Source of the DNA: Ensifer sp. LC11
Lineage (GTDB): Bacteria; Pseudomonadota; Alphaproteobacteria; Rhizobiales; Rhizobiaceae
Assembly (NCBI RefSeq): GCF_001695835.1
Contig: NZ_MBSO01000017.1
Span: 35,064 to 99,063, forward strand
Direction: 5' to 3'
DNA: 64,000 bases
In this document: positions 29,655 through 39,358 of the stretch, in pieces
How the letters are laid out: each line of letters begins with the position of its first letter
Position numbering within the stretch: position 1 is the first letter of the stretch
The notes under the pieces: model-generated
What the model was told of the DNA's origin: nothing
What the model saw: the letters and a program-made list of their open reading frames with translations, nothing else
Database searches by the model: none
Made by a program: the position numbers and the translations under genes

Positions 29655-29942
29655 TCAGACGCCTTCGACGACCACCATTTCCGCGTCTGCGACCTCTTGG
29701 CGGATGGCGGCGGCAATCTGGTATTCGGGCGAGTTGTAACAGTCGACCGCCGCCTGCAGCGACGGAAACTCGATGACGACGTTGCGTGCGCGGACATTCC
29801 CTTCCAGTCGCTGATACTCGCCGCCGCGCGCCAGAAAATTCGCGCCGTATTTCTCGAAGGCCGGCTTTGCAGCCGCCACGTAGTCCTTGTAGCGCTCGGG
29901 GTCGCGGACATCGACCCGTGCGATCCAGTATCCCTTGGCCAT
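29655..29942 (-). CDS. DUF1330 domain-containing protein
   Basis: 95 residues: KGYWIARVDVRDPERYKDYVAAAKPAFEKYGANFLARGG, then VVIEFPSLQAAVDCYNSPEYQ. This is a ferredoxin-like small alpha/beta barrel domain of unknown function, common in proteobacteria and related to NIPSNAP/ABM-type dimers. The ATG complementary to 29940-29942 follows GAGGAGG at a good distance. It is an isolated gene on the minus strand. The conserved arginine and tyrosine residues suggest a small-molecule pocket, but no substrate is known. Confidence 0.85.
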   Translation of the reverse strand: MAKGYWIARVDVRDPERYKDYVAAAKPAFEKYGANFLARGGEYQRLEGNVRARNVVIEFPSLQAAVDCYNSPEYQIAAAIRQEVADAEMVVVEGV

Positions 29943-30058
29943 GGTGACCTCCTCGTCATTCGCCAATCAAGACCGACGGGAGTGTTACTTCCGGCAAATT
30001 TTGGTTGAGGTCAAGCGGATCGGCACAGGGTGCCAAGATATCCGGAGTGCTGCCCGTA

Positions 30059-30763
30059 TCAGCGGGCAAGCGCGCCGTTCATTTCCGCAAGTATGTCGCG
30101 GGCGGCAGCAAGCGGTTCGGCGGCTGCGACGATAGGGCGCGCGACGACGAGATGGCTGGATCCGGCCTTGAGCGCCTCGGAAGGCGTCATCACCCGCTTC
30201 TGGTCACCCTTGTCGGCACCGGCCGGGCGGATGCCCGGTGTCACCAGTGCCATATCCGGGCCGATGATCTTGCGGACTGCGGCGGATTCCTCCGCCGAGC
30301 AGACGATGCCGCCCATGCCGGCTATGCGCGCCTGTTCGGCCCGCCGCAGCACCAGCGTATGCGGGTCGTATTCGTAGCCGGCATCGATCACGTCCTGCTC
30401 GTCCATCGAGGTGAGCACGGTGACGCCGAGCAGGCACAAGTCGGAGCCCTTGGCGGCCTCGACGGCCGCCTTCATCGCTTTCGGATAGGCGTGCAGGGTC
30501 AGCATCGACATGCCCATCTTGACGATGTTCTCGACGCCCTTGGCGACCGTGTTGTCGATGTCCAAGAGCTTCATGTCGAGGAAGACCTTCTTGCCGCTTC
30601 CGGCAAGGTCGCGGGCGAATTCCAGTCCGCCGGCAAAGACCAGCTGGTAGCCGATCTTGTAGAAGGAGACATCGTTCCCGAGCGTCGACACGATCCTCTC
30701 GGCGTCAGCGATCGTCGGAAGGTCGAGGCCTACGATCAGTCTGTCACGCGCGCTTTCGGTCAT
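30059..30763 (-). CDS. pyrF: Orotidine 5'-phosphate decarboxylase
   Basis: 234 residues, typical length. TIM-barrel motifs: LIVGLDLPT near the start (first catalytic aspartate), [14 protein letters not shown] (about 63-75) with the Asp-Lys-Asp catalytic set, [18 protein letters not shown] (about 180) with the phosphate-binding segment, and HLVVARPI near the C-terminus. It makes UMP in pyrimidine biosynthesis. The start overlaps the stop of the histidine-phosphatase-like gene by ATGA, so the two are translationally coupled. Confidence 0.97.
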   Translation of the reverse strand: MTESARDRLIVGLDLPTIADAERIVSTLGNDVSFYKIGYQLVFAGGLEFARDLAGSGKKVFLDMKLLDIDNTVAKGVENIVKMGMSMLTLHAYPKAMKAAVEAAKGSDLCLLGVTVLTSMDEQDVIDAGYEYDPHTLVLRRAEQARIAGMGGIVCSAEESAAVRKIIGPDMALVTPGIRPAGADKGDQKRVMTPSEALKAGSSHLVVARPIVAAAEPLAAARDILAEMNGALAR

Positions 30764-31353
30764 GTCGAGATCCCCTGCCAGTGTTCCATCGCGGTCCAGT
30801 CGCATGCGACGGTCCGATCCGCAAGGTGGAAAGCGAACACATTGCCGCCGCCGCCACCCTTCTGGTCGGCAGCGCGCGAGATCGGCGCGCCGAGCAGCCG
30901 GCATTTGAGCAGGGTACCGACGCCGCCGTGGCCGACGAAAGCGATCGGGGTCTTCGGATCGTGCTGGTCGAGCGTGCGGAAGACTGCCTCCGTAATCCGG
31001 GCCTGAGCATCGACCGCCCGTTCCCAGCCCTTGAAGCTCTGGGTGGGATTGGCGAAGAACCAGTCAGCCGCCTTCTCGAACTCCGGTGGCGGCAGAAAGC
31101 CAGTCGCCGAGCGATCATTCTCGCCCATGTCGTGATGGACCTCGACCGTTACGCCGGCCGCGTCGGCCAGGAGTTGCGCCGTCTCGATCGCCTTGGTTTC
31201 GTCGCTCGAAATGACCCGCCCGAGCGAACGCACCCAGGGCAACGATGCGGTCAGTGTCGCCCGCTCGCGGCCAATCGCCGACAGTCCCCATTGGGGAACA
31301 GGCACGTCCGGATCGATCCGGACCTGCGGGTGGGCAACATAGATGCCGAACAT
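30760..31353 (-). CDS. Histidine phosphatase (phosphoglycerate mutase) superfamily protein, degenerate RHG motif
   Basis: 197 residues. The fold is recognisable by [31 protein letters not shown], the GEND segment (about 76) and [11 protein letters not shown] (about 143) carrying the second catalytic histidine. The usual RHG motif near the N-terminus instead reads AHP in [10 protein letters not shown], so the phosphate-binding arginine is lost and activity is uncertain. It is joined to pyrF by an ATGA overlap, so a role in nucleotide or phosphate metabolism is possible but speculative. Confidence 0.82.
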   Translation of the reverse strand: MFGIYVAHPQVRIDPDVPVPQWGLSAIGRERATLTASLPWVRSLGRVISSDETKAIETAQLLADAAGVTVEVHHDMGENDRSATGFLPPPEFEKAADWFFANPTQSFKGWERAVDAQARITEAVFRTLDQHDPKTPIAFVGHGGVGTLLKCRLLGAPISRAADQKGGGGGNVFAFHLADRTVACDWTAMEHWQGIST

Positions 31354-31357
31354 TCTA

Positions 31358-31960
31358 TCAGTGCGCCCGGCGATAGACCCAGAGCTGCGCCGGCGGAATA
31401 TTGCGCACGACGAAGTCGAGGTGCTGGATGCTGTAGCGATCGGGCATGGCGACGACGGGTGAAAGCGGCCCGTAGGAAATCTGGACGACCGGCCGGCCGG
31501 CCGGAATGCGCGACAGGAGATCGTCGATCAGTTCGACCCGCCGGTGCATCGGGAAGTTCAAAAGCGGGACGGCGGAAACGACGCTGTCGAAGGTCTGGTC
31601 CTTCAATGCGCCGAGCGTATGCTGCAGATCGAAGGCGTCGCCGTTGATGAAATTGACGCCGTTAAAGTTGGTCTTGAGCTGATTGTAGAAATCGGTCGAA
31701 TACTCGATCGACACGAGACTGGACGGTTCAAGCCCACGCTCCAGGATCGCCTTGGTGATGACGCCGGTGCCGGGACCAAGCTCAAGGACCGGCAGGCCCG
31801 AGGCGGGGTTGATGACGCTCGCCATCCGGCGCGCGGTGATGGAGGATGTCGGCAGGATCGCACCGACGGCCTTGGCATTGCTCATCCATCCCTTGAAAAA
31901 GCGGATCTCCTCGTCGAACTTCCGTCCGAGCCGTTCCTTCACCTTCACGCGCAAATTCAT
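31358..31960 (-). CDS. pmtA: Phospholipid N-methyltransferase PmtA-like (class I SAM-dependent)
   Basis: 200 residues, the length of rhizobial PmtA. FDEEIRFFKGWMSNAKAVGAILPTSSITARRMA is the characteristic N-terminus, VLELGPGTGVITKAIL (about 59) is the SAM motif I, and PAGRPVVQISYG with the VRNIPPAQLWVYRR end completes the signature. It would methylate phosphatidylethanolamine stepwise to phosphatidylcholine at the membrane surface, a lipid important for plant-associated rhizobia. The assignment relies on recognising the family; the neighbouring phosphatase-like gene ends four bases before its stop. Confidence 0.8.
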   Translation of the reverse strand: MNLRVKVKERLGRKFDEEIRFFKGWMSNAKAVGAILPTSSITARRMASVINPASGLPVLELGPGTGVITKAILERGLEPSSLVSIEYSTDFYNQLKTNFNGVNFINGDAFDLQHTLGALKDQTFDSVVSAVPLLNFPMHRRVELIDDLLSRIPAGRPVVQISYGPLSPVVAMPDRYSIQHLDFVVRNIPPAQLWVYRRAH

Positions 31961-32142
31961 TGAGCCCCTCAAAACCGTTGTCCTCTCCTCATTCGGGCCG
32001 CCCGCTAAGATCCGCGCTCGCTGATTCGAGCCGGCTGCGGCGGCAGTAATGATAATGTGCCCCCATCTGCGGCAAAAACAAGTCTGTCTGCGCCTGAAAG
32101 CGTCCTCTTATCAACAGGGGGCGAGTTTGGCCGGAAACAAAA

Positions 32143-32170
32143 AACCCGCCACGCACGGGCGTGACGGGTT
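32143..32170 (-). terminator. Intrinsic terminator of dnaN
   Basis: AACCCGCCACGC pairs with GCGTGACGGGTT on the minus strand and is followed by TTTTTTG. It lies 27 bases after the dnaN stop. Confidence 0.85.
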
Positions 32171-32196
32171 CGCATTTCGCGCCACGTCAGGCCCGG

Positions 32197-33315
32197 TTAA
32201 ACGCGCATCGGCATGAGCACATAGAGCGCGTCTTCGGCGGCCAGATCGCGAACGAGCGTCGGTGAGCCCGGGTCTGCGAGCATGAAGATCGCATCGGTGC
32301 CCGTGAGTTGCCCGGTGATGTCGAGCAGATACTTCGCGTTGAAACCGATTTCGAGCGGGTCATGGTCGTAGCCAACCGGCAGTTCTTCGGTTGCACTGCC
32401 GGAATCCGGGTTGTTGACCGTCAGCGTCATCTGGCCCTCGGTCAGCGCCAGCTTGACGGCGCGTCCACGCTCCGACGAAATCGTCGAAACGCGGTCGACA
32501 GCCTGGGCGAAGGACTGGCAATCGACGCGCAGTTCCTTGTCGTTGTTGGCCGGGATAACGCGCTGGTAGTCCGGGAATGTGCCGTCGATCAGCTTCGAGG
32601 TCATGACGATCGACCCGATGGTCAGGCGGATCTTGGCGTCCGAGACCTCGACGGACACGACGAGTTCCGGATTGTCGAGCAGCTTCTGCAATTCGCTGAC
32701 GGTCTTGCGCGGGATGATGATCCCCGGCATGCCTTCGGAGCCCGAGGGGGCCTCGACGTCGGCGCGGGCCAGACGATGGCCGTCGGTGGCAACGGCGCGC
32801 AGCTTCAGTTCGCCCTTGCTCTCGACCGTGTGCACGAAGATGCCGTTGAGATAGTAGCGGGTTTCTTCAGTCGAGATCGCAAACTGGGTGCGATCGATCA
32901 ACATCTTGAGGTCGGTCGCCTTGAGGCGGAACGAATGCGAGAAGCTTCCGGCGGTCAGATCCGGGAAGTCGGATTGCGGCAGGCACTGCAGCGAGAACTT
33001 CGAGCGACCGGATGCGACGGTCATTGCCGTGCCCTCGGCATTGGTGGCGAGCAGCACTTCCGAACCGTCCGGCAGCTTGCGCACGATGTCGTAGAGCAGG
33101 TGCGCCGGCACGGTGGTGGCGCCAGCCTGTTCCACCTGCGCCGGGGTGCCTTCGGTGATTTCGAGATCGAGGTCGGTCGCCTTCATCTCGAGGCTTGCGC
33201 CATCGGAGCGCAGAAGCACGTTCGAGAGGATCGGAATCGTGTTTCGCCGCTCGACCACGCGGTGCACGTGGTTCAGCGATTTCAGAAGGTTGGACCGCTC
33301 GAGAGTAATGCGCAT
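32197..33315 (-). CDS. dnaN: DNA polymerase III subunit beta (sliding clamp)
   Basis: 372 residues, the standard length, with three similar clamp domains. Recognisable parts are MRITLERSNLLKSLNHVHRVVERRNTIPIL at the start, LYDIVRKLPDG, QFAISTEETRYYLNGIF in the second domain, SELQKLLDN, and the conserved C-terminal VLMPMRV that closes the hydrophobic pocket binding polymerase and other partners. The ring encircles DNA and provides processivity. Here it is not beside dnaA or recF. It is divergent from rsmI, with the 33316-33552 spacer probably holding both promoters. Confidence 0.97.
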   Translation of the reverse strand: MRITLERSNLLKSLNHVHRVVERRNTIPILSNVLLRSDGASLEMKATDLDLEITEGTPAQVEQAGATTVPAHLLYDIVRKLPDGSEVLLATNAEGTAMTVASGRSKFSLQCLPQSDFPDLTAGSFSHSFRLKATDLKMLIDRTQFAISTEETRYYLNGIFVHTVESKGELKLRAVATDGHRLARADVEAPSGSEGMPGIIIPRKTVSELQKLLDNPELVVSVEVSDAKIRLTIGSIVMTSKLIDGTFPDYQRVIPANNDKELRVDCQSFAQAVDRVSTISSERGRAVKLALTEGQMTLTVNNPDSGSATEELPVGYDHDPLEIGFNAKYLLDITGQLTGTDAIFMLADPGSPTLVRDLAAEDALYVLMPMRV

Positions 33316-33552
33316 GGGATGCTACCGCTTTCAACCGTTGCCCGGCGGACGAGGCGCCCGCCTGAGCGTCAACTGCGAGTGTCCCGACCGACGGACGGGA
33401 AAGATGTGGACCGGCAAAATGGCAGAAACAGCGCCCGGAAAGCAAGGGGTTTAAGGTGTTCTGTCCCCAGATGCGGCGTGCTGGCCCGCCGCTCGACCCT
33501 TGCCCTGCCATGCCGGCTCACTCATAAAGGCCGAACAGGCTCATCGCTAAGC

Positions 33553-34500
33553 ATGATCAGGACGTTGCAGGTGGAAAAGCAGAAGACATCCGAACCATCA
33601 GACGGGCAGAGGCCGCGCAGCTTTCGCCTGCACAATGCAAGCGTCCCGGCCCGTCCGCTCGATGCGGCACTCTATCTGGTCGCCACCCCGATCGGCAATC
33701 TGGGCGACATCACGCTGCGCGCGCTCGAAACGCTCGCTGGTGCCGATGTGCTTGCCTGTGAAGACACCCGCGTGACGCGCGTTTTGCTTGATCGCTACGG
33801 CATAACCAATCGCCCCTTCGCCTACCATGAACACAATGCCGACGAGGTCGGACCACGGCTGCTCGCCGCACTCGGCGAGGGCCGGTCGGTCGCGCTCGTC
33901 TCCGATGCCGGCACGCCGCTGGTCTCCGACCCCGGTTACCGCCTGGCGCAATCGGCAATCGAGGCCGGGCACCGTGTCGTGCCGATCCCGGGCGCATCCG
34001 CGCCGCTTGCAGCCCTCGTCGGTTCCGGCCTGCCGAATGATGCCTTCCTCTTTGCCGGCTTCCTGCCGACCAAGGACAAGGCCAAACGCGATCGCCTCAG
34101 GGAGTTCGCGGCCGTGCCGGCGACGATCATGTTCTTTGAGTCGCCGCACCGCATCGCGGCGACGGTCGCAGCTGCGGCCGAAGTGCTGGGGAAGGGCAGA
34201 CGGGCGTCCGTCTGCCGTGAGCTCACCAAGACCTTCGAGGAGTTTCGTCGCGGCACGCTCGGTGAGCTCGCCGTCCATTATGAAGGCGCAGGCGCGGTCA
34301 AAGGGGAGATCGTTCTGGTGATCGGTCCGCCGGAAGCTGCACCCGAGCCGGAAGCCGCTGACGTCGACGCGCTGCTGCTAAGCCTTGTCGCCGACATGCC
34401 CGCCGGCAAGGCGGCGACAGAGGCCGCCCGCCAGACGGGCCTGCCGCGCAAGGAGCTCTATGACCGGCTGCTTCAGCTGAAGGAGCGCCATGGCGATTGA
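33553..34500 (+). CDS. rsmI: 16S rRNA (cytidine1402-2'-O)-methyltransferase
   Basis: Tetrapyrrole methylase-fold RNA methyltransferase, 315 residues from the ATG at 33553. [19 protein letters not shown] (SAM site) begins about residue 40, [18 protein letters not shown] follows, and [27 protein letters not shown] and [12 protein letters not shown] complete the family motifs. It methylates the 2'-O of C1402 in 16S rRNA. The open frame extends far upstream to 32308 through the antisense side of dnaN; that extension is not real. A GTG at 33571 is another possible start. The last bases overlap yraN. Confidence 0.9.
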   Translation: MIRTLQVEKQKTSEPSDGQRPRSFRLHNASVPARPLDAALYLVATPIGNLGDITLRALETLAGADVLACEDTRVTRVLLDRYGITNRPFAYHEHNADEVGPRLLAALGEGRSVALVSDAGTPLVSDPGYRLAQSAIEAGHRVVPIPGASAPLAALVGSGLPNDAFLFAGFLPTKDKAKRDRLREFAAVPATIMFFESPHRIAATVAAAAEVLGKGRRASVCRELTKTFEEFRRGTLGELAVHYEGAGAVKGEIVLVIGPPEAAPEPEAADVDALLLSLVADMPAGKAATEAARQTGLPRKELYDRLLQLKERHGD

Positions 34501-34858
34501 CGGCGGCAACAGGCGGCGGCTGAAAGCGCTGCAGCGGGGGCGGTTCGCCGAGTATCGCGCAGCACTCTGCCTGCTGCTCAAGGGCTACCGCATCGTCGCC
34601 ATGCGCCATCGCACCAGGCTTGGCGAGATCGACATCATCGCAAGGCGCGGCGACCTCATCGCCTGCGTCGAGGTCAAGGCTCGTCGCACGGCCGAGGATG
34701 GCGTCTTCGCAGTGACCGCCACAGCGCAACGGCGAATTCGCGCAGCGAGCGACCTGTGGTTGGCCAGGCAGCCGGATTTCTCAAGGCTTTCCGTGCGCTA
34801 CGACATCGTCACCGTGACACCCTGGGGCTGGCCGCGGCATCTGCCGGATGCCTTTTGA
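34490..34858 (+). CDS. YraN family (UPF0102) putative endonuclease-fold protein
   Basis: 122 residues with the restriction-endonuclease-like Holliday-junction-resolvase fold of UPF0102: [24 protein letters not shown] supplies the E-x-D and E-V-K acidic/lysine active-site set (about 45-65). The function is unproven. It overlaps the rsmI end by 11 bases and is usually followed in rhizobia by gshB; here a ugp operon lies between. Confidence 0.85.
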   Translation: MAIDGGNRRRLKALQRGRFAEYRAALCLLLKGYRIVAMRHRTRLGEIDIIARRGDLIACVEVKARRTAEDGVFAVTATAQRRIRAASDLWLARQPDFSRLSVRYDIVTVTPWGWPRHLPDAF

Positions 34859-34927
34859 AACGGCGCGAATGAGGAGAAATGATTGCGACGTTCCACTCGC
34901 ATTCTATTTTGGAACATATTCGCGAAT

Positions 34928-34978
34928 TTGTAATCGTTCCGACACAAAAGCGTAACCAGCCTGTCATTGAAGGTCACT
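34928..34978 (+). promoter_or_regulatory. Pho-box-like array upstream of ugpB
   Basis: Seven-base elements start every 11 bp: TTGTAAT (34928), CCGACAC (34939), GCGTAAC (34950), CTGTCAT (34961), GGTCACT (34972). The fourth is a perfect PhoB half-site and the 11-bp phase is the PhoB periodicity; the others are looser. The array ends 39 bases before the ugpB start. Regulation by PhoB is inferred. Confidence 0.6.
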
Positions 34979-35017
34979 AGTCCACTGCCATCCGCAACCC
35001 GGTGGAGAGGACAAATC

Positions 35018-36316
35018 ATGTTCAAGAAGTTTTCGCTCGCAGCCCTTACCTTTGCTTTTTCGGCGACCTCGTCGTTTGCCGCAACCAACATTACCTGGTG
35101 GCACGGTATGGCCGGCCGCAACGGCGAAGTCATCAATGAAGTTTCCAAGAAATTCAACGAAGCCCAGAGCGCCTGCGCGCTGACCCCGGTTTCGAAGGGC
35201 ACCTACGAGGAAGCACTCGCTTCCGGCATCGCCGCTTTCCGCTCGGGCGAACAGCCGAACATCCTGCAGGTCTTCGACGCCGGTGCCGCCACCATCATCA
35301 ACGCCAAGGGCGCAGTCATCCCGGCCGAAGACCTGATCATCAAGGCCGGCCACACCTTCGACCGCAACGCCTTCATCGACGGTGTTCGTTACTTCTACGC
35401 CGACAGCGAAGGCAAGTTCGTCGGCATGCCGTTCAACTCGTCGGCGCCGATCATGTACATCAATGACGAGGCCCTGAAGAAGGCCGGCGTCGAAGCGCCG
35501 AAGACCTGGGAAGAGTTTGAGGCCGTCGCTCCGAAGCTGAAGGAAGCCGGCTACATCCCGCTCGTCCAGTCGCAGCTCACCTGGCAGTTCACCGAGAACT
35601 TCTTCTCGCGCAACAACATCCAGTTCGCCACCAACAACAACGGCTACGATGCCGTCGTCGACACTGAGCTGAAGGTCACCGACCCGAACCTGATCATGAT
35701 GTTCGACAAGCTGAAGGCCTGGAAGGATGAAGGCTACTTCGCCTTCTACGGCGCCGGCTGGAACGACAACCAGAAGGTCTTCGAAGAAGGCAAGGCCGCC
35801 TTCTGGATCGGCTCGTCGGGCTCCTTCGGCGGCTTGCAGAAGACGGCCCAGATGCCGTTCTCGGCAACCTTCCTGCCCTACTGGGGCTCGATCAAGGGCG
35901 CTGGCACCAACTCCTTCATCGGCGGTGCGGCGCTGTTTGCCATGTCCGGCAAGTCGGATGAAGAGAACAAGTGCGTTGCCGACTTCTTCCAGTTCCTGAC
36001 CTCGCCTGAGATCCAGTATTTCTACCACAAGGCCACCGGCTATGTGGCCATCACCAAGGCAGCCTATGAGCTTGCCCAGAAGGACGGCTACTACAAGGAG
36101 AAGCCGGTCGCCGAAGTCGGCATCAAGCAGCTGCTGCTGCCGGCCGGCGAATGGTCGAAGGGCTACCGCCTCGGCTTCTACCCGCAGATCCGCGAAATCA
36201 TGGAACGCGAATACGGCCGCATCTTCTCGGGTGAAACGACCGTCAAGGACGCTTTCGACACGATCGAGAAGGAAGGCAACGAGCTGCTCGCTCGTTTCGC
36301 CAAGACGGCCGGCTGA
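35018..36316 (+). CDS. ugpB: sn-Glycerol-3-phosphate ABC transporter substrate-binding protein
   Basis: 432 residues with a signal peptide (MFKKFSLAALTFAFSATSSFA, cleaved about residue 21). The mature protein is a cluster-B-type solute-binding protein: ITWWHGMAGRNGEVINEVSKKFN, NILQVFDAGAATI, FNSSAPIMYINDEALKKAG, AAFWIGSSGSFGG, TNSFIGGAALFAMSGK. It captures glycerol-3-phosphate (and glycerophosphodiesters in some species) in the periplasm for UgpAEC. The ATG at 35018 follows GGAGAGG; the frame extends upstream into the Pho-box array without support. Confidence 0.93.
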   Translation: MFKKFSLAALTFAFSATSSFAATNITWWHGMAGRNGEVINEVSKKFNEAQSACALTPVSKGTYEEALASGIAAFRSGEQPNILQVFDAGAATIINAKGAVIPAEDLIIKAGHTFDRNAFIDGVRYFYADSEGKFVGMPFNSSAPIMYINDEALKKAGVEAPKTWEEFEAVAPKLKEAGYIPLVQSQLTWQFTENFFSRNNIQFATNNNGYDAVVDTELKVTDPNLIMMFDKLKAWKDEGYFAFYGAGWNDNQKVFEEGKAAFWIGSSGSFGGLQKTAQMPFSATFLPYWGSIKGAGTNSFIGGAALFAMSGKSDEENKCVADFFQFLTSPEIQYFYHKATGYVAITKAAYELAQKDGYYKEKPVAEVGIKQLLLPAGEWSKGYRLGFYPQIREIMEREYGRIFSGETTVKDAFDTIEKEGNELLARFAKTAG

Positions 36317-36321
36317 TCTCG

Positions 36322-37326
36322 ATGACGACCGCGACAGATCTCCTCCCCGCATCGCGGGGAGGGACCGGAACAAAGACCGGGGGGCGTCGCTTCGGCGCCT
36401 TCCGGTTTTTCGGTGGCCAGTCGAATAGCGGAGGTGAGGGTGCCGCCAAGCGCGTGCAGTTCTCCTCGCCGTTCCTGCCCTATCTTTTCCTCGCGCCACA
36501 GCTCGCGATCATTTTCATCTTTTTCTACTGGCCGTCCGTCCAGGCGATCCAGTCGTCCTTCTACCTGGAAGACCCCTTCGGCTTCGGCTCGACCTTCGTC
36601 GGCATGACCAACTATACCGACGTGCTGAAGTCAGGCGAATATCTCGGCATCGCCCGCTTCACCGCCGTCTTCACGGCGCTCGTCACCTTCTTTGCGCTGT
36701 CGATCGGCCTGCTGCTCGCGGTCAAGGCCGATGGCGTCATCCGCGGCAACGCCGCCTACAAGACGCTGCTGATCTGGGTCTATGCCATCGCGCCGCCGGT
36801 TGCCGGCCTCATCGGCATGATGTTCTTCGACCAGCATATCGGCCCGATCGTCGAGCTTGCCCGCTGGTTCGGCTGGGACATCAAGGTCGGCCTCAACTAT
36901 TTCGACACCGCCTTTTCCATGGTGGTCGTCTCGGTCTGGAAACAGATCCCCTATAATTTCATCTTCTTCCTCTCAGGGCTCCAGGGCATTCCGGTCTCGG
37001 TGCGCGAGGCGGCGGCGATCGATTGCCGTTCCGGCTTCCGCCGCTTCTGGACGGTGATCCTGCCGCTCTTGGCGCCGACCGCCTTCTTCCTTTTGATCAT
37101 CAACGTCACCTACGCGCTGTTCGACACCTTCGGCGTCATCGACGTGATGGTGAAGGACAAGGCCGCCAACAACCCGATCACCCTTGTCTACAAGGTCTAC
37201 ATGGACGGGTTCCGCGGCAACGATCTCGGCGGCTCGTCTGCCCAGTCGGTGATCCTAATGCTGATCGTCTTCGTGCTCACCATCTTCCAGTTCCGCTTCA
37301 TCGAGCGGCGCGTGCACTACAACTGA
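36322..37326 (+). CDS. ugpA: sn-Glycerol-3-phosphate ABC transporter permease UgpA
   Basis: Membrane permease with six predicted segments from about residue 52 (FLPYLFLAPQLAIIFIFFYW); the EAA loop VREAAAIDCRSGFRRFWTVILP (about 230) binds UgpC. The first 44 residues (LLPASRGGTGTKTGGRRFGAF) match no UgpA I know and have low-complexity character. They are encoded by two hairpin-forming stretches (36340-36410), and the annotated ATG at 36322 has no ribosome site. A GTG at 36454 would give an N-terminus (VQFSSPFLPYL) of the usual length. I keep the longer frame only as an upper bound. Confidence 0.85.
   Translation: MTTATDLLPASRGGTGTKTGGRRFGAFRFFGGQSNSGGEGAAKRVQFSSPFLPYLFLAPQLAIIFIFFYWPSVQAIQSSFYLEDPFGFGSTFVGMTNYTDVLKSGEYLGIARFTAVFTALVTFFALSIGLLLAVKADGVIRGNAAYKTLLIWVYAIAPPVAGLIGMMFFDQHIGPIVELARWFGWDIKVGLNYFDTAFSMVVVSVWKQIPYNFIFFLSGLQGIPVSVREAAAIDCRSGFRRFWTVILPLLAPTAFFLLIINVTYALFDTFGVIDVMVKDKAANNPITLVYKVYMDGFRGNDLGGSSAQSVILMLIVFVLTIFQFRFIERRVHYN
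36340..36410 (+). terminator. Hairpin/terminator-like structures between ugpB and ugpA
   Basis: First, TCCTCCCCGCATCGCGGGGA (36340-36359) is a repeat-type palindrome. Second, ACCGGAA (36364-36370) pairs with TTCCGGT (36400-36406) around an inner hairpin GGCGTC-GCTTC-GGCGCC, followed by TTTTT. The second looks like an attenuating intrinsic terminator that would raise ugpB over ugpAEC expression (inference). Confidence 0.6.
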
Positions 37327-37336
37327 GGTGGGGCCG

Positions 37337-38179
37337 ATGTATCGCACCAAGATTTTCGACCACGTCATCCTGCTCTTCGGCGTCTTCATCATGGTGGCGC
37401 CTGTTGTCGTCGCCTTCATGACCTCGACGCATGAGGCGGCCGACATCCATCGCAACGGCCTCAGCCTCACCTGGGGCGGCCATTTCGTCGAGACCTATCA
37501 GACGGTCTTGACGCGAGAGGGCGGCTTCACCGGCAAGATCACCGGCTTCAACATGATGCTGAATTCGATGATCCTCGGTCTCGGTTTCGCCGTCGGCAAG
37601 ATCGTTTTGTCGATGCTGGCGGCCTATGCGCTCGTCTATTTCCGCTTTCCGCTCGCGACTTTCTTCTTCTGGGTGATCTTCACCACGCTGCTTTTGCCGC
37701 TCGAAGTGCGCATTCTCCCTTCCTACGAAGTGATGAACACGCTGAAGCTGACGAACACCTATACCGGCCTGATCGTGCCGCTGCTCGCCTCGGCGACCGG
37801 CACCTTCTACTTCCGGCAGTTCTTCAAGTCGGTGCCGGACGAGTTGCTCGAGGCGGCGCGCATCGATGGCGCCGGGCCATTCAAGTTCTTCATCGACGTG
37901 CTGGTGCCCTTGTCGCGCACCATGATGGCAGCGATCTTCATCATCATGTTCGTCTACGGCTGGAACCAGTATCTCTGGCCGACGCTGATGACCACCGATG
38001 AAGGCTTCTTCACGCTGGTGCGTGGCATCAAGCAGATCCTGCTCGTCTGGGTCGGCTCGAATATCCCTGACTACAACGAGGCCTTTGCGCTGGCGATCCT
38101 CGCCATGCTGCCGCCTGTGATGATCGTGGTGATCTTCCAGCGCTGGTTCATCAAGGGCCTGACCGAAAGCGACAAGTAA
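37337..38179 (+). CDS. ugpE: sn-Glycerol-3-phosphate ABC transporter permease UgpE
   Basis: 280 residues and six membrane segments. The C-terminal EAA motif DELLEAARIDGAGPFKFFIDVLVPL (about 173-197) is the ATPase contact. It pairs with UgpA to form the translocation pore. The ATG at 37337 follows GAGGTGGGG ten bases after the ugpA stop; a frame start at 37328 is less likely. The gene is intact and of normal length. Confidence 0.93.
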   Translation: MYRTKIFDHVILLFGVFIMVAPVVVAFMTSTHEAADIHRNGLSLTWGGHFVETYQTVLTREGGFTGKITGFNMMLNSMILGLGFAVGKIVLSMLAAYALVYFRFPLATFFFWVIFTTLLLPLEVRILPSYEVMNTLKLTNTYTGLIVPLLASATGTFYFRQFFKSVPDELLEAARIDGAGPFKFFIDVLVPLSRTMMAAIFIIMFVYGWNQYLWPTLMTTDEGFFTLVRGIKQILLVWVGSNIPDYNEAFALAILAMLPPVMIVVIFQRWFIKGLTESDK

Positions 38180-38245
38180 GCGGAGCGGCGGCGGGACAGA
38201 GGTCCCGCCCGCTCCTGAAACGACACCAATTTTACGGAGGCAGCC

Positions 38246-39354
<1,109 letters not shown>

Positions 39355-39358
<4 letters not shown>

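Noticed and set aside
32308..33552. N-terminal extension of rsmI across dnaN
   Set aside because: It is the antisense of dnaN; RsmI motifs begin only after 33660 and the ATG at 33553 or GTG at 33571 is enough.
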